A stretch of 31,095 nt of DNA from JAABRU01 sp050180235 (GTDB lineage: Bacteria; Desulfobacterota; Desulfobacteria; Desulfobacterales; Desulfococcaceae): NCBI GenBank assembly GCA_050180235.1, contig JBFXEJ010000075.1, positions 1 to 31,095 of the forward strand, in the 5' to 3' direction. Below are positions 1 through 6,555 of this stretch, in pieces. The position numbers and the translations under genes were made by a program. The stretch's first letter is position 1. The number at the start of each line of letters is the position of its first letter. The notes under the pieces are model-generated. The model saw only the letters and a program-made list of their open reading frames with translations. It was not told the origin of the DNA and did not search any database.

Positions 1-40
1 TATTTTCACTGCCGCAGCGGCGGCATTTTGCTGCAATCAT
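1..40 (-). CDS. Partial zinc-ribbon protein, possibly an IS1-type transposase N-terminus
   Basis: Only the first 13 codons are in the window. The reading frame starts at an ATG at 40-38 and continues past base 1. The peptide begins MIAAKCRRCGSEN, a CxxCGS zinc-ribbon start of the sort seen at the N-terminus of IS1 InsA-like transposases and other small zinc-ribbon proteins. A good ribosome site (AAGGAG, about 7 bases upstream) supports the start. The repeat-rich, gene-eroded surroundings fit an insertion sequence, but the fragment is too short to name a family. Confidence 0.35.
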   Translation of the reverse strand, partial: MIAAKCRRCGSEN

Positions 41-118
41 TTTTCTGCTCCTTCGGCAATGGCATGTTGAGAAAAACGGGAGCAGTATAGCATAAGTTTA
101 TCAGCATGAAAAGTCCCA

Positions 119-212
119 CTACCCAAAAGCGGTCATCGAGCTGAAATCAACATGCACAACCGGTTCATTGATTTCGGGACGCCACCGGAATAAAATCCCT
201 CAGATTCAGCAT
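119..212 (-). pseudogene. Possible degraded small reading frame (frameshifted)
   Basis: An ATG at 212-210 follows a purine-rich AAAGGAAAGG ribosome-site-like stretch and reads MLNLRDFIP before stopping after 15 codons. A shift of one base would continue it as RWRPEINEPVVHVDFSSM to a TAG at 121-119. The switch between frames looks like a short gene broken by an indel, lying about 30 bases after the stop of the preceding gene. I do not recognise the peptide. Chance is a real alternative, since the whole frame is only about 30 codons. Confidence 0.2.
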
Positions 213-241
213 ATTAATCCTTTCCTTTGTATAATCCCTGT

Positions 242-559
242 TTAAGCAAGTTTTTTGATTTTCTCCTGAGTGATATGTTTCACCACCGCACCGGCCGCTT
301 TTTCAGCCTGTGTGAAATCCAGTTCCTTTTTTTCCGCATAAGCCATCAGCTTTTTCCGGATTTCCTGTCGTTTCAGATCAATGGGAATCACGGCCAGTTT
401 CAGCCATTCCCGGATTTCCGGGAGCATGGGGCGGATGACCTCATACACAAAAATTGCAATCAGGGGTTCCCATCCAATGGCTTTTTCATTCGCAGATTCC
501 TGCGCAGCATCAACGAGACAGTCTTTAACCAGTTCATCCAAATACTTTTCATTGTTCAT
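242..559 (-). CDS. Hypothetical protein, 105 residues
   Basis: I do not recognise this small, charged, probably cytoplasmic protein. The frame is open further upstream, but the ATG at 559-557 has a clear ribosome site (GGGAG, 8 bases before it), giving MNNEKYLDELV as the start. Residues 26-55 are more hydrophobic (EPLIAIFVYEVIRPMLPEI) and look amphipathic helical rather than membrane-spanning. The C-terminal half is Lys/Glu-rich and ends EKIKKLA. The codons just upstream in the same frame look like the tail of a lost PIN-domain toxin, so this gene may have become joined to an orphan antitoxin's transcript by a deletion. It could be a third component or simply an adjacent gene; the sequence does not decide. 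Confidence 0.55.
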   Translation of the reverse strand: MNNEKYLDELVKDCLVDAAQESANEKAIGWEPLIAIFVYEVIRPMLPEIREWLKLAVIPIDLKRQEIRKKLMAYAEKKELDFTQAEKAAGAVVKHITQEKIKKLA

Positions 560-640
560 CTTTGTTTCTCCCTGTTTGAATAATACAAGTTTAAGTTCTG
601 AAATATCCTCAAAATCTTTTGGGTTCTTTGTCAATATGTT
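560..640 (-). pseudogene. Probable C-terminal remnant of a PIN-domain (VapC-like) toxin
   Basis: Directly after the TAG stop of the Phd-type antitoxin, in the same frame, the minus strand reads NILTKNPKDFEDISELKLV with no start codon of its own other than a TTG. The pattern (hydrophobic)-L-T-x-N-x-K-D-F-x-x-I-x-x-L-K is what many VapC PIN toxins carry near their C-terminus, where the Asn/Asp lies close to the metal site. The antitoxin's expected partner is otherwise absent, so the simplest reading is an internal deletion that removed most of the toxin gene. The identification rests on a short motif only. Confidence 0.4.
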
Positions 641-883
641 CTATGTTTCTCTCAAAGAATCAGAAAGCCTGCTGTCCGCATACCAGTCTTTTCCTGCGTC
701 TTCGCTTATAATGCCGTAAATATCCGACATCGCTTCAGCAGCCGTCATTTTGCGGGTAAAGGGAATGACTTTGGCAATCTCCTGATTTTTCCGGGTGATA
801 ACAATTTCTTTGCCCCCGGATAAAAGTCTGTTCAGTATGTTTCCTGTATCTTTCACAAATTCCGATTCTGTAATCATTTCCAT
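641..883 (-). CDS. Type II antitoxin, Phd/YefM family, without an intact toxin
   Basis: This 80-residue protein has the Phd/YefM pattern: an N-terminal EFVKDTGNILNRLLSGGKEIVITR stretch (split here as helix then strand) followed by KNQEIAKVIPF, the usual dimerising and DNA-binding fold that binds its own operator and neutralises a toxin through the C-terminal tail. The tail here, rich in Asp/Ser, would be the toxin-binding part. The start ATG at 883-881 is preceded by GAAAGG. Antitoxins of this family normally overlap or abut a PIN or RelE-type toxin gene downstream. Here only about 20 codons of a PIN-like tail follow, then an unrelated small gene. It may persist as a repressor, as an anti-addiction gene, or as a decaying remnant. 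Confidence 0.75.
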   Translation of the reverse strand: MEMITESEFVKDTGNILNRLLSGGKEIVITRKNQEIAKVIPFTRKMTAAEAMSDIYGIISEDAGKDWYADSRLSDSLRET

Positions 884-930
884 TTTTGCTTTCCTTTCAA
901 AATGCTGTAGTAATCATGCCAATCCCCCCG

Positions 931-1022
931 CTGTCTGAACCATGATTCACATGATTTCAGGATGAAAGGATTAACAGAAATAATGAAAATCCTTTCATCA
1001 GGTAAATCAGGGTTCAGACAAT
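931..1022. repeat. Palindromic element, family B, copy 1
   Basis: A roughly 92-bp element beginning CTGTCTGAACCATGATTCAC and ending in the near-inverse GGGTTCAGACAAT. It lies between the orphan antitoxin and the VapC-type gene. Two more copies are at 1802-1892 and 2042-2136. This copy has changes in its right arm (TAAATCAGG for TGAATCATG), so its stem is weaker than that of copy 2. Confidence 0.85.
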
Positions 1023-1053
1023 CCACCGATTTTATATCAAACTCATCTTAAAG

Positions 1054-1443
1054 TTAATGCCAGAAAACTGTGACCGGATATTTTGAAAAAGCAGCGTCCC
1101 TGCTTATGAGAATCAGATCATTCAGGAGAGATTGGGCAATCAGTATCCGGTCAAACGGGTCTTTATGATGCAGGGGCAGTTTTTCCAAAAAATAAATATG
1201 CCCCTGTTCAACAGGCAATATTTCAATGTCATTGAGCCGTTCCTGCATCTGTATCAACTCAGCCAGAGGAAGAGGCAGCATGAGTTTTCCCAGTTGAATT
1301 TTAATCTGCATTTCCCAAATACTGCCGATACTGAAAAACAGTCTGTTTTCAGGTGATTCAAGAACATTGAAAATTTTTCCGGACAGTTTCGCCGGTTCCA
1401 ATGCCCACCAGATAAGTACATGGGTATCAAGCAGATATTTCAT
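1054..1443 (-). CDS. PIN-domain endoribonuclease toxin (VapC-like)
   Basis: A 129-residue type II toxin with the full PIN acid set: D6 in MKYLLDTH, E44 in SIWEM, D95 and D98 in HHKDPFDR, and D116 in LISRD. These side chains hold Mg2+/Mn2+ in a nuclease that cuts RNA, in well-studied members tRNA or rRNA loops. It is close to the PilT-N subgroup whose members start MKYLLDTH and carry the HxxDPFDR motif. The ATG overlaps the TGA of the upstream antitoxin by four bases (1440-1443), so the pair is translationally coupled. Unlike the neighbouring orphan antitoxin, this module looks intact and functional. The RNA target cannot be read from sequence. Confidence 0.88.
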   Translation of the reverse strand: MKYLLDTHVLIWWALEPAKLSGKIFNVLESPENRLFFSIGSIWEMQIKIQLGKLMLPLPLAELIQMQERLNDIEILPVEQGHIYFLEKLPLHHKDPFDRILIAQSLLNDLILISRDAAFSKYPVTVFWH

Positions 1444-1658
1444 TCTTCACCTACCCAGAACGCATCGGGAAGCGGTTCGTCAAAATCATCTGCCATAAAA
1501 TACTTCCCTTTGTTCAACCCTGCAATTCTCTTTTTGGAAGCCGGTTTCTGAGGCGTGTCATCAAGAAATGTGATAAGCACCTTTCTTTTTTCATGAAAAG
1601 GGACAGTGTCCAAAACCTCTATCTTTTTCCCGTCAAAAATTCCCTGCACGGTCAGCAT
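1440..1658 (-). CDS. Antitoxin for the adjacent PIN toxin
   Basis: A 72-residue protein starting MLTVQGIFDGKKIEVLD, the short beta-strand N-terminus of AF2212/DUF104-like and DUF2281-like antitoxins. It ends in an acidic tail (KGKYFMADDFDEPLPDAFW) of the kind that wraps over a PIN toxin's active site. It is the first gene of a two-gene operon and overlaps the toxin ATG by four bases. AAGGAGAAAAT just before its ATG is a strong ribosome site. The protein probably both neutralises the toxin and represses its own promoter. The promoter would lie within or beside the palindromic repeat array at 1681-2136, so repeat changes could affect expression. Confidence 0.8.
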   Translation of the reverse strand: MLTVQGIFDGKKIEVLDTVPFHEKRKVLITFLDDTPQKPASKKRIAGLNKGKYFMADDFDEPLPDAFWVGEE

Positions 1659-1680
1659 AATTTTCTCCTTTTCTTTTTGT

Positions 1681-1792
1681 TGTCTGAAAACGATTTAAAA
1701 GATTTTCAGGATGTACAGGATTGAATCACATAACGCAGATTCTTTTTCATCCTGTCTGTCCTGTTAATCCTTAAAATCCTGTTCAGGACAAT
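1681..1792. repeat. Palindromic element, family A, copy 1
   Basis: A 112-bp element starting TGTCTGAAAACGATTTAAAA and ending TAAAATCCTGTTCAGGACA, roughly the inverse of its start. A second copy is at 1923-2034. It begins 22 bases upstream of the VapB-like start codon, so it lies in that operon's promoter region. Confidence 0.85.
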
Positions 1793-1801
1793 CCTCCCCT
1801 G

Positions 1802-1892
1802 CTGTCTGAACCATGATTCACATGATTTCAGGATGAAAGGATTAACCAAAATCATGAAAATCCTTTAATCAGGTGAATCATGGTTCAGACAA
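1802..1892. repeat. Palindromic element, family B, copy 2
   Basis: The best-preserved B copy. Its ends are a perfect 19-base inverted repeat, TGTCTGAACCATGATTCAC against GTGAATCATGGTTCAGACA. The next bases (GGATGAAAGGATT and AATCCTTTAATC-like) are also partly complementary, so the whole element can fold into one long hairpin. An extra right end (CATGGTTCAGACAAT, 1901-1915) follows it, showing a partial duplication. Confidence 0.88.
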
Positions 1893-1922
1893 TTTAAAAT
1901 CATGGTTCAGACAATCCCCCTT

Positions 1923-2034
1923 TGTCTGAACGGGATTTAAAGGATTTTCAGGATGTGCAGGATTGAATCACATAACGCAAATTCTTTCTCATCCTGTCTG
2001 TCCTGTTAATCCTTAAAATCCTGTTCAGGCCAAT
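1923..2034. repeat. Palindromic element, family A, copy 2
   Basis: Begins TGTCTGAACGGGATTTAAAG and ends CTTAAAATCCTGTTCAGGCC, imperfect inverted ends of about 24 bases. The interior matches copy 1 closely (the GATTGAATCACATAACGCA stretch is in both). It lies 242 bp from copy 1, the same spacing as between the two flanking B elements, which shows a tandem duplication of an A+B unit. Confidence 0.86.
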
Positions 2035-2041
2035 CCCCCTG

Positions 2042-2136
2042 CTGTCTGAACCATGATTCACATGATTTCAGGATGAAAGGATTAACAGAAATCAAGAAAA
2101 TCCTTTCATCATGTGAATAATCATGGTTCAGACAAT
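2042..2136. repeat. Palindromic element, family B, copy 3
   Basis: The third B copy, with a four-base expansion in the right arm (GTGAATAATCATGG). Its right end abuts the TAA stop codon (2139-2137) of the CHAT protein gene, so on the minus strand the hairpin begins one base after the stop. That position suits a role as transcription terminator or 3' end protector for the CHAT mRNA. Confidence 0.85.
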
Positions 2137-5100
2137 TTACAATCCGAAAATTCTTTTCATTCGTGTAATCAATGAATCAGACGATTTCCCCTTCTTCCTC
2201 GCCACTTCCAGATTATTACGAAATATTTTTGTATTGGGATGGTCATTACCCAATAACGGAATAGCAATCTTCAACGCTTGTTCAAAATATTCAATGGCTT
2301 TTCCGTACTCATCCAATGAATGATAAGCCAAGCCGAGGTTGTTGTTATAAATTGCCACATTCGGATAGTTTTCTCCGAAATATTTTCGGTCAATATCCAA
2401 AGCCATTTCAAAATATTCAATGGCTCTTCCGTACTCATCCAATGAATGATAAGTCAAGCCGAGGTTGTTGTATTCTCTCGCTACAGCCGGATGGTTTTCG
2501 CCGAAGTTTTTGAGGTCAATGACTAAAGCCCTCTCAACATATTCAATCGCCTTTCCATACTCACCCAATTCATTATAAGCCGTGCCGAGGTTATTGTTAT
2601 AAATTGCTACTTGGAAATGATTTTCGCCGAAGTATTTTCGGTCAATGTCCAAAGCCTTTTGATAATATTCTATGGCTCTGCCATACTGACCCAATGATTT
2701 ATAAGTTAAGCCGAGGTTGTTGTAGGACACTGCCACACGGGTATGATTTTCACCGAGATCTTTCCGGAGAATATTCAGAGCCCGCTCAAAATATTTAATG
2801 GCTTTTCCGTAATCACCCAATGTCCTATAGGCTTCGCCGAGGTTATTGCTGACGGTTGAAATCAGTGAACGGTTTTCTCCATAAGTTTTTATACCAATTT
2901 CAAGAGCTTTTTCAGTCCATTTTATCAGATTGGTATAATCGCCCATAATACGAAAAGCTGCACCCAAATTTCCCAGCAATACTGACACATTTCCGTCTTT
3001 TTCAGCGACTGCATCGGCAATGACCGCTTCCGTGATGTGATCCACGACCTGCTGCTGCATTTCCACGCGCTGCCGGTAGAGTTGCATATCTGTCATCATT
3101 TTTCCCAAATCAATGGCATGGTCACACGCGTGCCGGATTTGTCCTGCTGCCAAAGCATGATGCACAGCCTGTTCCAGCCATGCCATTGGCGGAGATTCAA
3201 CCGCTTCAATTTCCCTGTCATACCACGCAAACGCTGTGCTGTGCATGTCTTTCTGCTCTGCCGGGTTCAGTTTTTCCCATTGCTGTTCCCGTATGACCGG
3301 CAAAACCCAGTACCGGGCATCCTGTCCTGGGCTGATTTCTTTTTCCATCAGGGTCAGGTTCACTGCCCTGTCCAAAAGGTTCTGATTTCCGAAGGTTTCA
3401 AACGCGTCAGCAGTTACGGGCCGCCGGAACACGGCTGCCCGGTGCAGGAAGCTGCTGAAGTCCGTACCTTCTGCTTTTTTCAGAATATCTGCCAGATATC
3501 CGATGAGTTCTTCCCGTTTCTTTTGCGATAAGTCTTCCATTTCTTTCAGATCATATTTTGCCTCATCTGCGGCGATCTTTTCCAGCCAGTCCAGCAGCCG
3601 GGGATTGCCGCCCGCGATGTTCAGGTACAGGTTTTTGTGCGCACTTTGGGAAATACGGGGCAGTTCTGCAATTTTCTTGTCAAGGTCTGCGTCCTGAAAC
3701 GAGGCAAGGGGAATATCCGTCAGCTTGTCCGCAAGGTTTCTGCCATTGATTTCCAGCACAAAGGGAAAACGGGTGGAAATCATCAGTTTCACTTTGCCCC
3801 GGCTCCGGTCATACGCGGCCAGCACAGGCGCAAGCACTTCCAAAGACTGCGCAGTGAGAACAAAGGGTTCCCGCGCCTGTTCCAGATTGTCCTCAAAATT
3901 GTCAAAATACAGAATCAGGGGCAGATCATCAAAGGCTTTTAGGAACAATGCCTTTATCTTATCCGCAAACTCCCTGTCTTTGTCCCGGAGAATCCGCAGC
4001 CCCTCTGCATTGCCTTTTCTGTCAAAAAGATCAAGGAGTTTTTCCATGAATTCCGGTGCTGTGATGTTTTCGTGCATGACAATCATATCCTGTTTATGGT
4101 CATGGTCTGCAAACCGCTCCAGCAGTTTTCCCGCAAGGCAGCTTTTGCCAATGCCCGCAGGCCCCCGGATCACAAGGCCGTAAGCAGGCGGTTCATTGGC
4201 TTCGGGAATGCCTTTGAGCACCCGCACGCCTTTCTGGATTTCACGGCGTCTGCCCACAAAGCCTTTTTCCAGCACCTGCACATGACTGTCCGCCAGATGC
4301 CGGTAAACCGCTTTTCTCTGCGTATAATGCCGCAGTATCTGACCCGGAGCGATCAGGGGTGTCAGCGGGGTTCCGTCCGCAAATATCCGCAGCAAAGGCC
4401 AGGGATGATACATTTTTTTCATTGCCTGACGGGAAACATGCACAGCCTCGGTCAGGGATTTGCCCATGCTGAGGCTGCGGAAGAGTTCCGCAGTCATAGC
4501 CGATGCCGCAGGATCAGACACAGGCAGTCCCCATCCCAGAACCAGGGGAATGCCTTTTTCATTCATCTGAAATGCAAAGGATTCCGCGCCGCTCACTTTG
4601 TCGCTTTTTCCGGTCATGCACCCGGACAGAAACAGCACACGTGGCGGAAAATCCCGCAGCCTTTCCCACAGCCGCTCCGGTGTCACCTTATCCAGCCTGC
4701 CGATGTCATCTTCCATGTAAAACACCGGCCCAATGCCGTGTTCAATATTGGCATGGCCCGTGATGTGAACCATGTCATATCTGCCGCCGCCTTCAATGAG
4801 CGCGTCCGAAAGCCCTGCAAGAGAGCCGGAATCCTCAATCACAATATCTGCCAGTTTTTCCGTTGCCGAGAAAATCCGTTCTTCCTCTTTTTCAAACTGC
4901 AAAACCTGATGCGCGTGCAGATCTGTGGGAGAACAGGCCATGAACAGGATTTGGAGAGGACGTTTTTCCGGCTGTGCCTGTTTTCCCCGGTTTCTGCCGC
5001 TGATATGTCGGATGATGTGAATCTGCGGATGGGGGTTTTGGAGCAGAAATCCTTTGTAATGCAGCAGTTCAAAGGGAAGCGCACTGAATTCATAGGGAAT

Positions 5101-5367
5101 GTTCAGATACAAATCCAAAGATTCACCGCTTCTGTAAGCCGCATTCACAAGGTCTTCCAGCTTTCTGCCGGATCCGTTGAGCATGGCAAACAGACGCGCG
5201 CCGATCTCCGCTCCTGCATTCGGATCGCTTTTCCAGAATGCCTTTCCTGCCTCTTTCTGCACGGTCAGCAGTTCCTCATCCGTGAGATGATGGGAGACAA
5301 GATCGTCAACATAGACCCTGCGGCGGTTTTCCTGCGCTTCACTGTCAATGCGGATAAAAATTTTCAT
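2137..5367 (-). CDS. CHAT protease - P-loop NTPase - TPR protein (NLR-like)
   Basis: A 1076-residue three-part protein. Residues about 1-335 form a CHAT (caspase-like) domain: H205 in HITGHA and C250 in LFLSGC make the expected His-Cys dyad, and a GIPLVLGWGLPVSD strand follows. Residues about 365-700 hold a STAND/NACHT-like ATPase with Walker A GPAGIGKS (402-409) and Walker B LILYFDN (484-490, D489), then a helical winged-helix-like part. Residues 797-1048 are six 42-residue TPRs of kinesin-light-chain type (NNLGxxYxxLxxYxKAIEYxxxAL). No signal peptide or membrane segment is seen. Known relatives act as ligand-gated proteases in bacterial immunity or programmed death: the TPR would sense, the NTPase oligomerise, and CHAT cleave a substrate. 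No neighbouring substrate gene (such as a gasdermin) or Cas gene is present. It is a single-gene unit beside toxin-antitoxin modules. The trigger is unknown. Confidence 0.88.
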   Translation of the reverse strand: MKIFIRIDSEAQENRRRVYVDDLVSHHLTDEELLTVQKEAGKAFWKSDPNAGAEIGARLFAMLNGSGRKLEDLVNAAYRSGESLDLYLNIPYEFSALPFELLHYKGFLLQNPHPQIHIIRHISGRNRGKQAQPEKRPLQILFMACSPTDLHAHQVLQFEKEEERIFSATEKLADIVIEDSGSLAGLSDALIEGGGRYDMVHITGHANIEHGIGPVFYMEDDIGRLDKVTPERLWERLRDFPPRVLFLSGCMTGKSDKVSGAESFAFQMNEKGIPLVLGWGLPVSDPAASAMTAELFRSLSMGKSLTEAVHVSRQAMKKMYHPWPLLRIFADGTPLTPLIAPGQILRHYTQRKAVYRHLADSHVQVLEKGFVGRRREIQKGVRVLKGIPEANEPPAYGLVIRGPAGIGKSCLAGKLLERFADHDHKQDMIVMHENITAPEFMEKLLDLFDRKGNAEGLRILRDKDREFADKIKALFLKAFDDLPLILYFDNFEDNLEQAREPFVLTAQSLEVLAPVLAAYDRSRGKVKLMISTRFPFVLEINGRNLADKLTDIPLASFQDADLDKKIAELPRISQSAHKNLYLNIAGGNPRLLDWLEKIAADEAKYDLKEMEDLSQKKREELIGYLADILKKAEGTDFSSFLHRAAVFRRPVTADAFETFGNQNLLDRAVNLTLMEKEISPGQDARYWVLPVIREQQWEKLNPAEQKDMHSTAFAWYDREIEAVESPPMAWLEQAVHHALAAGQIRHACDHAIDLGKMMTDMQLYRQRVEMQQQVVDHITEAVIADAVAEKDGNVSVLLGNLGAAFRIMGDYTNLIKWTEKALEIGIKTYGENRSLISTVSNNLGEAYRTLGDYGKAIKYFERALNILRKDLGENHTRVAVSYNNLGLTYKSLGQYGRAIEYYQKALDIDRKYFGENHFQVAIYNNNLGTAYNELGEYGKAIEYVERALVIDLKNFGENHPAVAREYNNLGLTYHSLDEYGRAIEYFEMALDIDRKYFGENYPNVAIYNNNLGLAYHSLDEYGKAIEYFEQALKIAIPLLGNDHPNTKIFRNNLEVARKKGKSSDSLITRMKRIFGL

Positions 5368-5433
5368 GGAATGTGGCCTTTTGTTTTCAACGTGAGTTCG
5401 GAATAGGAAACAGAGTTCCCCTTTTTGTAAAGC

Positions 5434-5493
5434 AGGGGCAGGGCTTGCCCCTGCCCTTTGAGCAAACCGGGCAACCGCAAGGGTTGCCCCTAC
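5434..5493. repeat. Two adjacent GC-rich hairpins
   Basis: Two back-to-back palindromes in the leader region of the CHAT gene: AGGGGCAGGGCTTGCCCCT at about 5434-5452 and GGGCAACCGCAAGGGTTGCC at 5469-5488. They resemble widespread short GC-rich repeats. In this position they could structure the 5' end of the CHAT mRNA. No function can be read directly. Confidence 0.6.
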
Positions 5494-5495
5494 TT

Positions 5496-5633
5496 ATACC
5501 GATTCGCTGTTGATTTGATACAATACTGTCAGTTTTTCAGCGGTTCCCCGTGTGCAAAAAACCGCTCCGCTTAATTTTTGCACTCCTCCGGATTTGCATT
5601 CCGCATTATATAAAACCAATGGCGAATTGGTAT
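5496..5633. repeat. ATACCRATTC-ended element, interior type I, copy 1
   Basis: About 138 bp, beginning ATACCGATTCGCTGTTGATT and ending AACCAATGGCGAATTGGTAT, an imperfect inverse. The interior (AACCGCTCCGCTTAATTTTT and flanks) matches the element at 30947-31084 over nearly its whole length with scattered substitutions. It lies about 130 bp upstream of the CHAT start. The rest of the 382-bp gap between the CHAT gene and the next gene holds only the GC-rich hairpins and no coding sequence. Confidence 0.82.
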
Positions 5634-5749
5634 TATATGAAATCTGAAAAACAATTGGACAGTAACCTTCGTGATACCTTGCGTCTTTGTGCTTTCGCTG
5701 CAGCCTGAATCTTTCTGCTGAAAAAAAAATTCAGATTTCATATGATAAA

Positions 5750-6553
5750 TCAGTGCTTGCAGAATCTTTCCGCAAACGCAGCAAAATCCGAAGCCTGAAA
5801 AAGGGCTGCAAACCGTTCCCCCTTTTGGCTGTGTTCACGCCAAAAAGCAATGCAGGTCTTCACGATTTCCAAAACCTCATCCTGAGTGTAAATTCCGGGA
5901 AGTTCACGGCCAAGACAGGGATGGCGGCCCAGTTTGCCGCCCAGAAGAACCCGGAAGCCTTTCTGAACGGTCTTCAGGGTTCCGGACGGGCAGGCATTAA
6001 CACACTGTCCGCAGGAAACGCACAAAGCAGTATCAATGACCGGCCCGCCATTTTCTCCATCCAGCCGGATGCTGTTTTCTCTGCATGTTTCCACACAGCT
6101 TTGGCACTGGGTGCATTCTGTTTCCGTGACACCGGGAACTGCTGCCCCAATGATGCCCACATCCCTGATCTGGGGCTGGGAACAGGCATTGGGGCAGTCT
6201 GAAATGCTGATGGAGAATTCATGATGAAATTTCAGGGGGCCTTTCACGCGGGATGTGAGAAATTCCAGAAGATTTTCTTTTTCCAGAAGGTTTTCAAGGC
6301 TGCGGATCAGGTTTTCGGATTCGTATGCCCTGTTGGGACATCCACCTGATCCAAAACAGGTTTCCACACGGTAGCCTCTGATTTCCGATTCCATGCCGGA
6401 CAGAAACCTCTGCCGGGTGGCATTTACTTCCGCTATGGATACAACTGCCCTGCCGTTTTCCGCAGCCTCTTTTTCCACTCTGGCCCTGACTTTTTTCCGA
6501 ACGAAAAAAGGCACTTTGCCAATGGCCTCTTCCGCTTCCTGAGTCCATTTCAT
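5750..6553 (-). CDS. Small siroheme sulfite/nitrite reductase-like ferredoxin protein
   Basis: A 267-residue cytoplasmic redox protein. The N-terminus (KVPFFVRKKVRARVEKEA) is a PCP_red-like helix found in several redox proteins. C66 and C72 (CFGSGGC) with C120 and C124 (CPNAC) match the CX5C...CX3C motif that binds the coupled siroheme-[4Fe-4S] centre of sulfite and nitrite reductases. Two ferredoxin motifs follow, C147-C157 and C178-C188 (CxxCxxCxxxC), each for a 4Fe-4S cluster. It resembles the small, DsrAB-like stand-alone siroheme proteins of anaerobes and methanogens, whose substrates are mostly unknown. It begins two bases after the stop of the GAPDH gene, with only a weak ribosome site (GGAAAG), so it is probably translationally coupled to it. 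True substrate (sulfite, nitrite or other) cannot be assigned. Confidence 0.85.
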   Translation of the reverse strand: MKWTQEAEEAIGKVPFFVRKKVRARVEKEAAENGRAVVSIAEVNATRQRFLSGMESEIRGYRVETCFGSGGCPNRAYESENLIRSLENLLEKENLLEFLTSRVKGPLKFHHEFSISISDCPNACSQPQIRDVGIIGAAVPGVTETECTQCQSCVETCRENSIRLDGENGGPVIDTALCVSCGQCVNACPSGTLKTVQKGFRVLLGGKLGRHPCLGRELPGIYTQDEVLEIVKTCIAFWREHSQKGERFAALFQASDFAAFAERFCKH

Positions 6554-6555
6554 AT

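Noticed and set aside
1681..2136. CRISPR-like array
   Set aside because: The repeats are over 90 bp, palindromic along their length, only two or three copies each, and have no uniform unique spacers; no cas gene is present.
4072..5406. A 444-codon open frame on the plus strand opposite the CHAT domain
   Set aside because: It is antisense to the well-supported CHAT domain, has no ribosome site, and reads as His/Arg/Gln-rich low-order sequence typical of a shadow frame.
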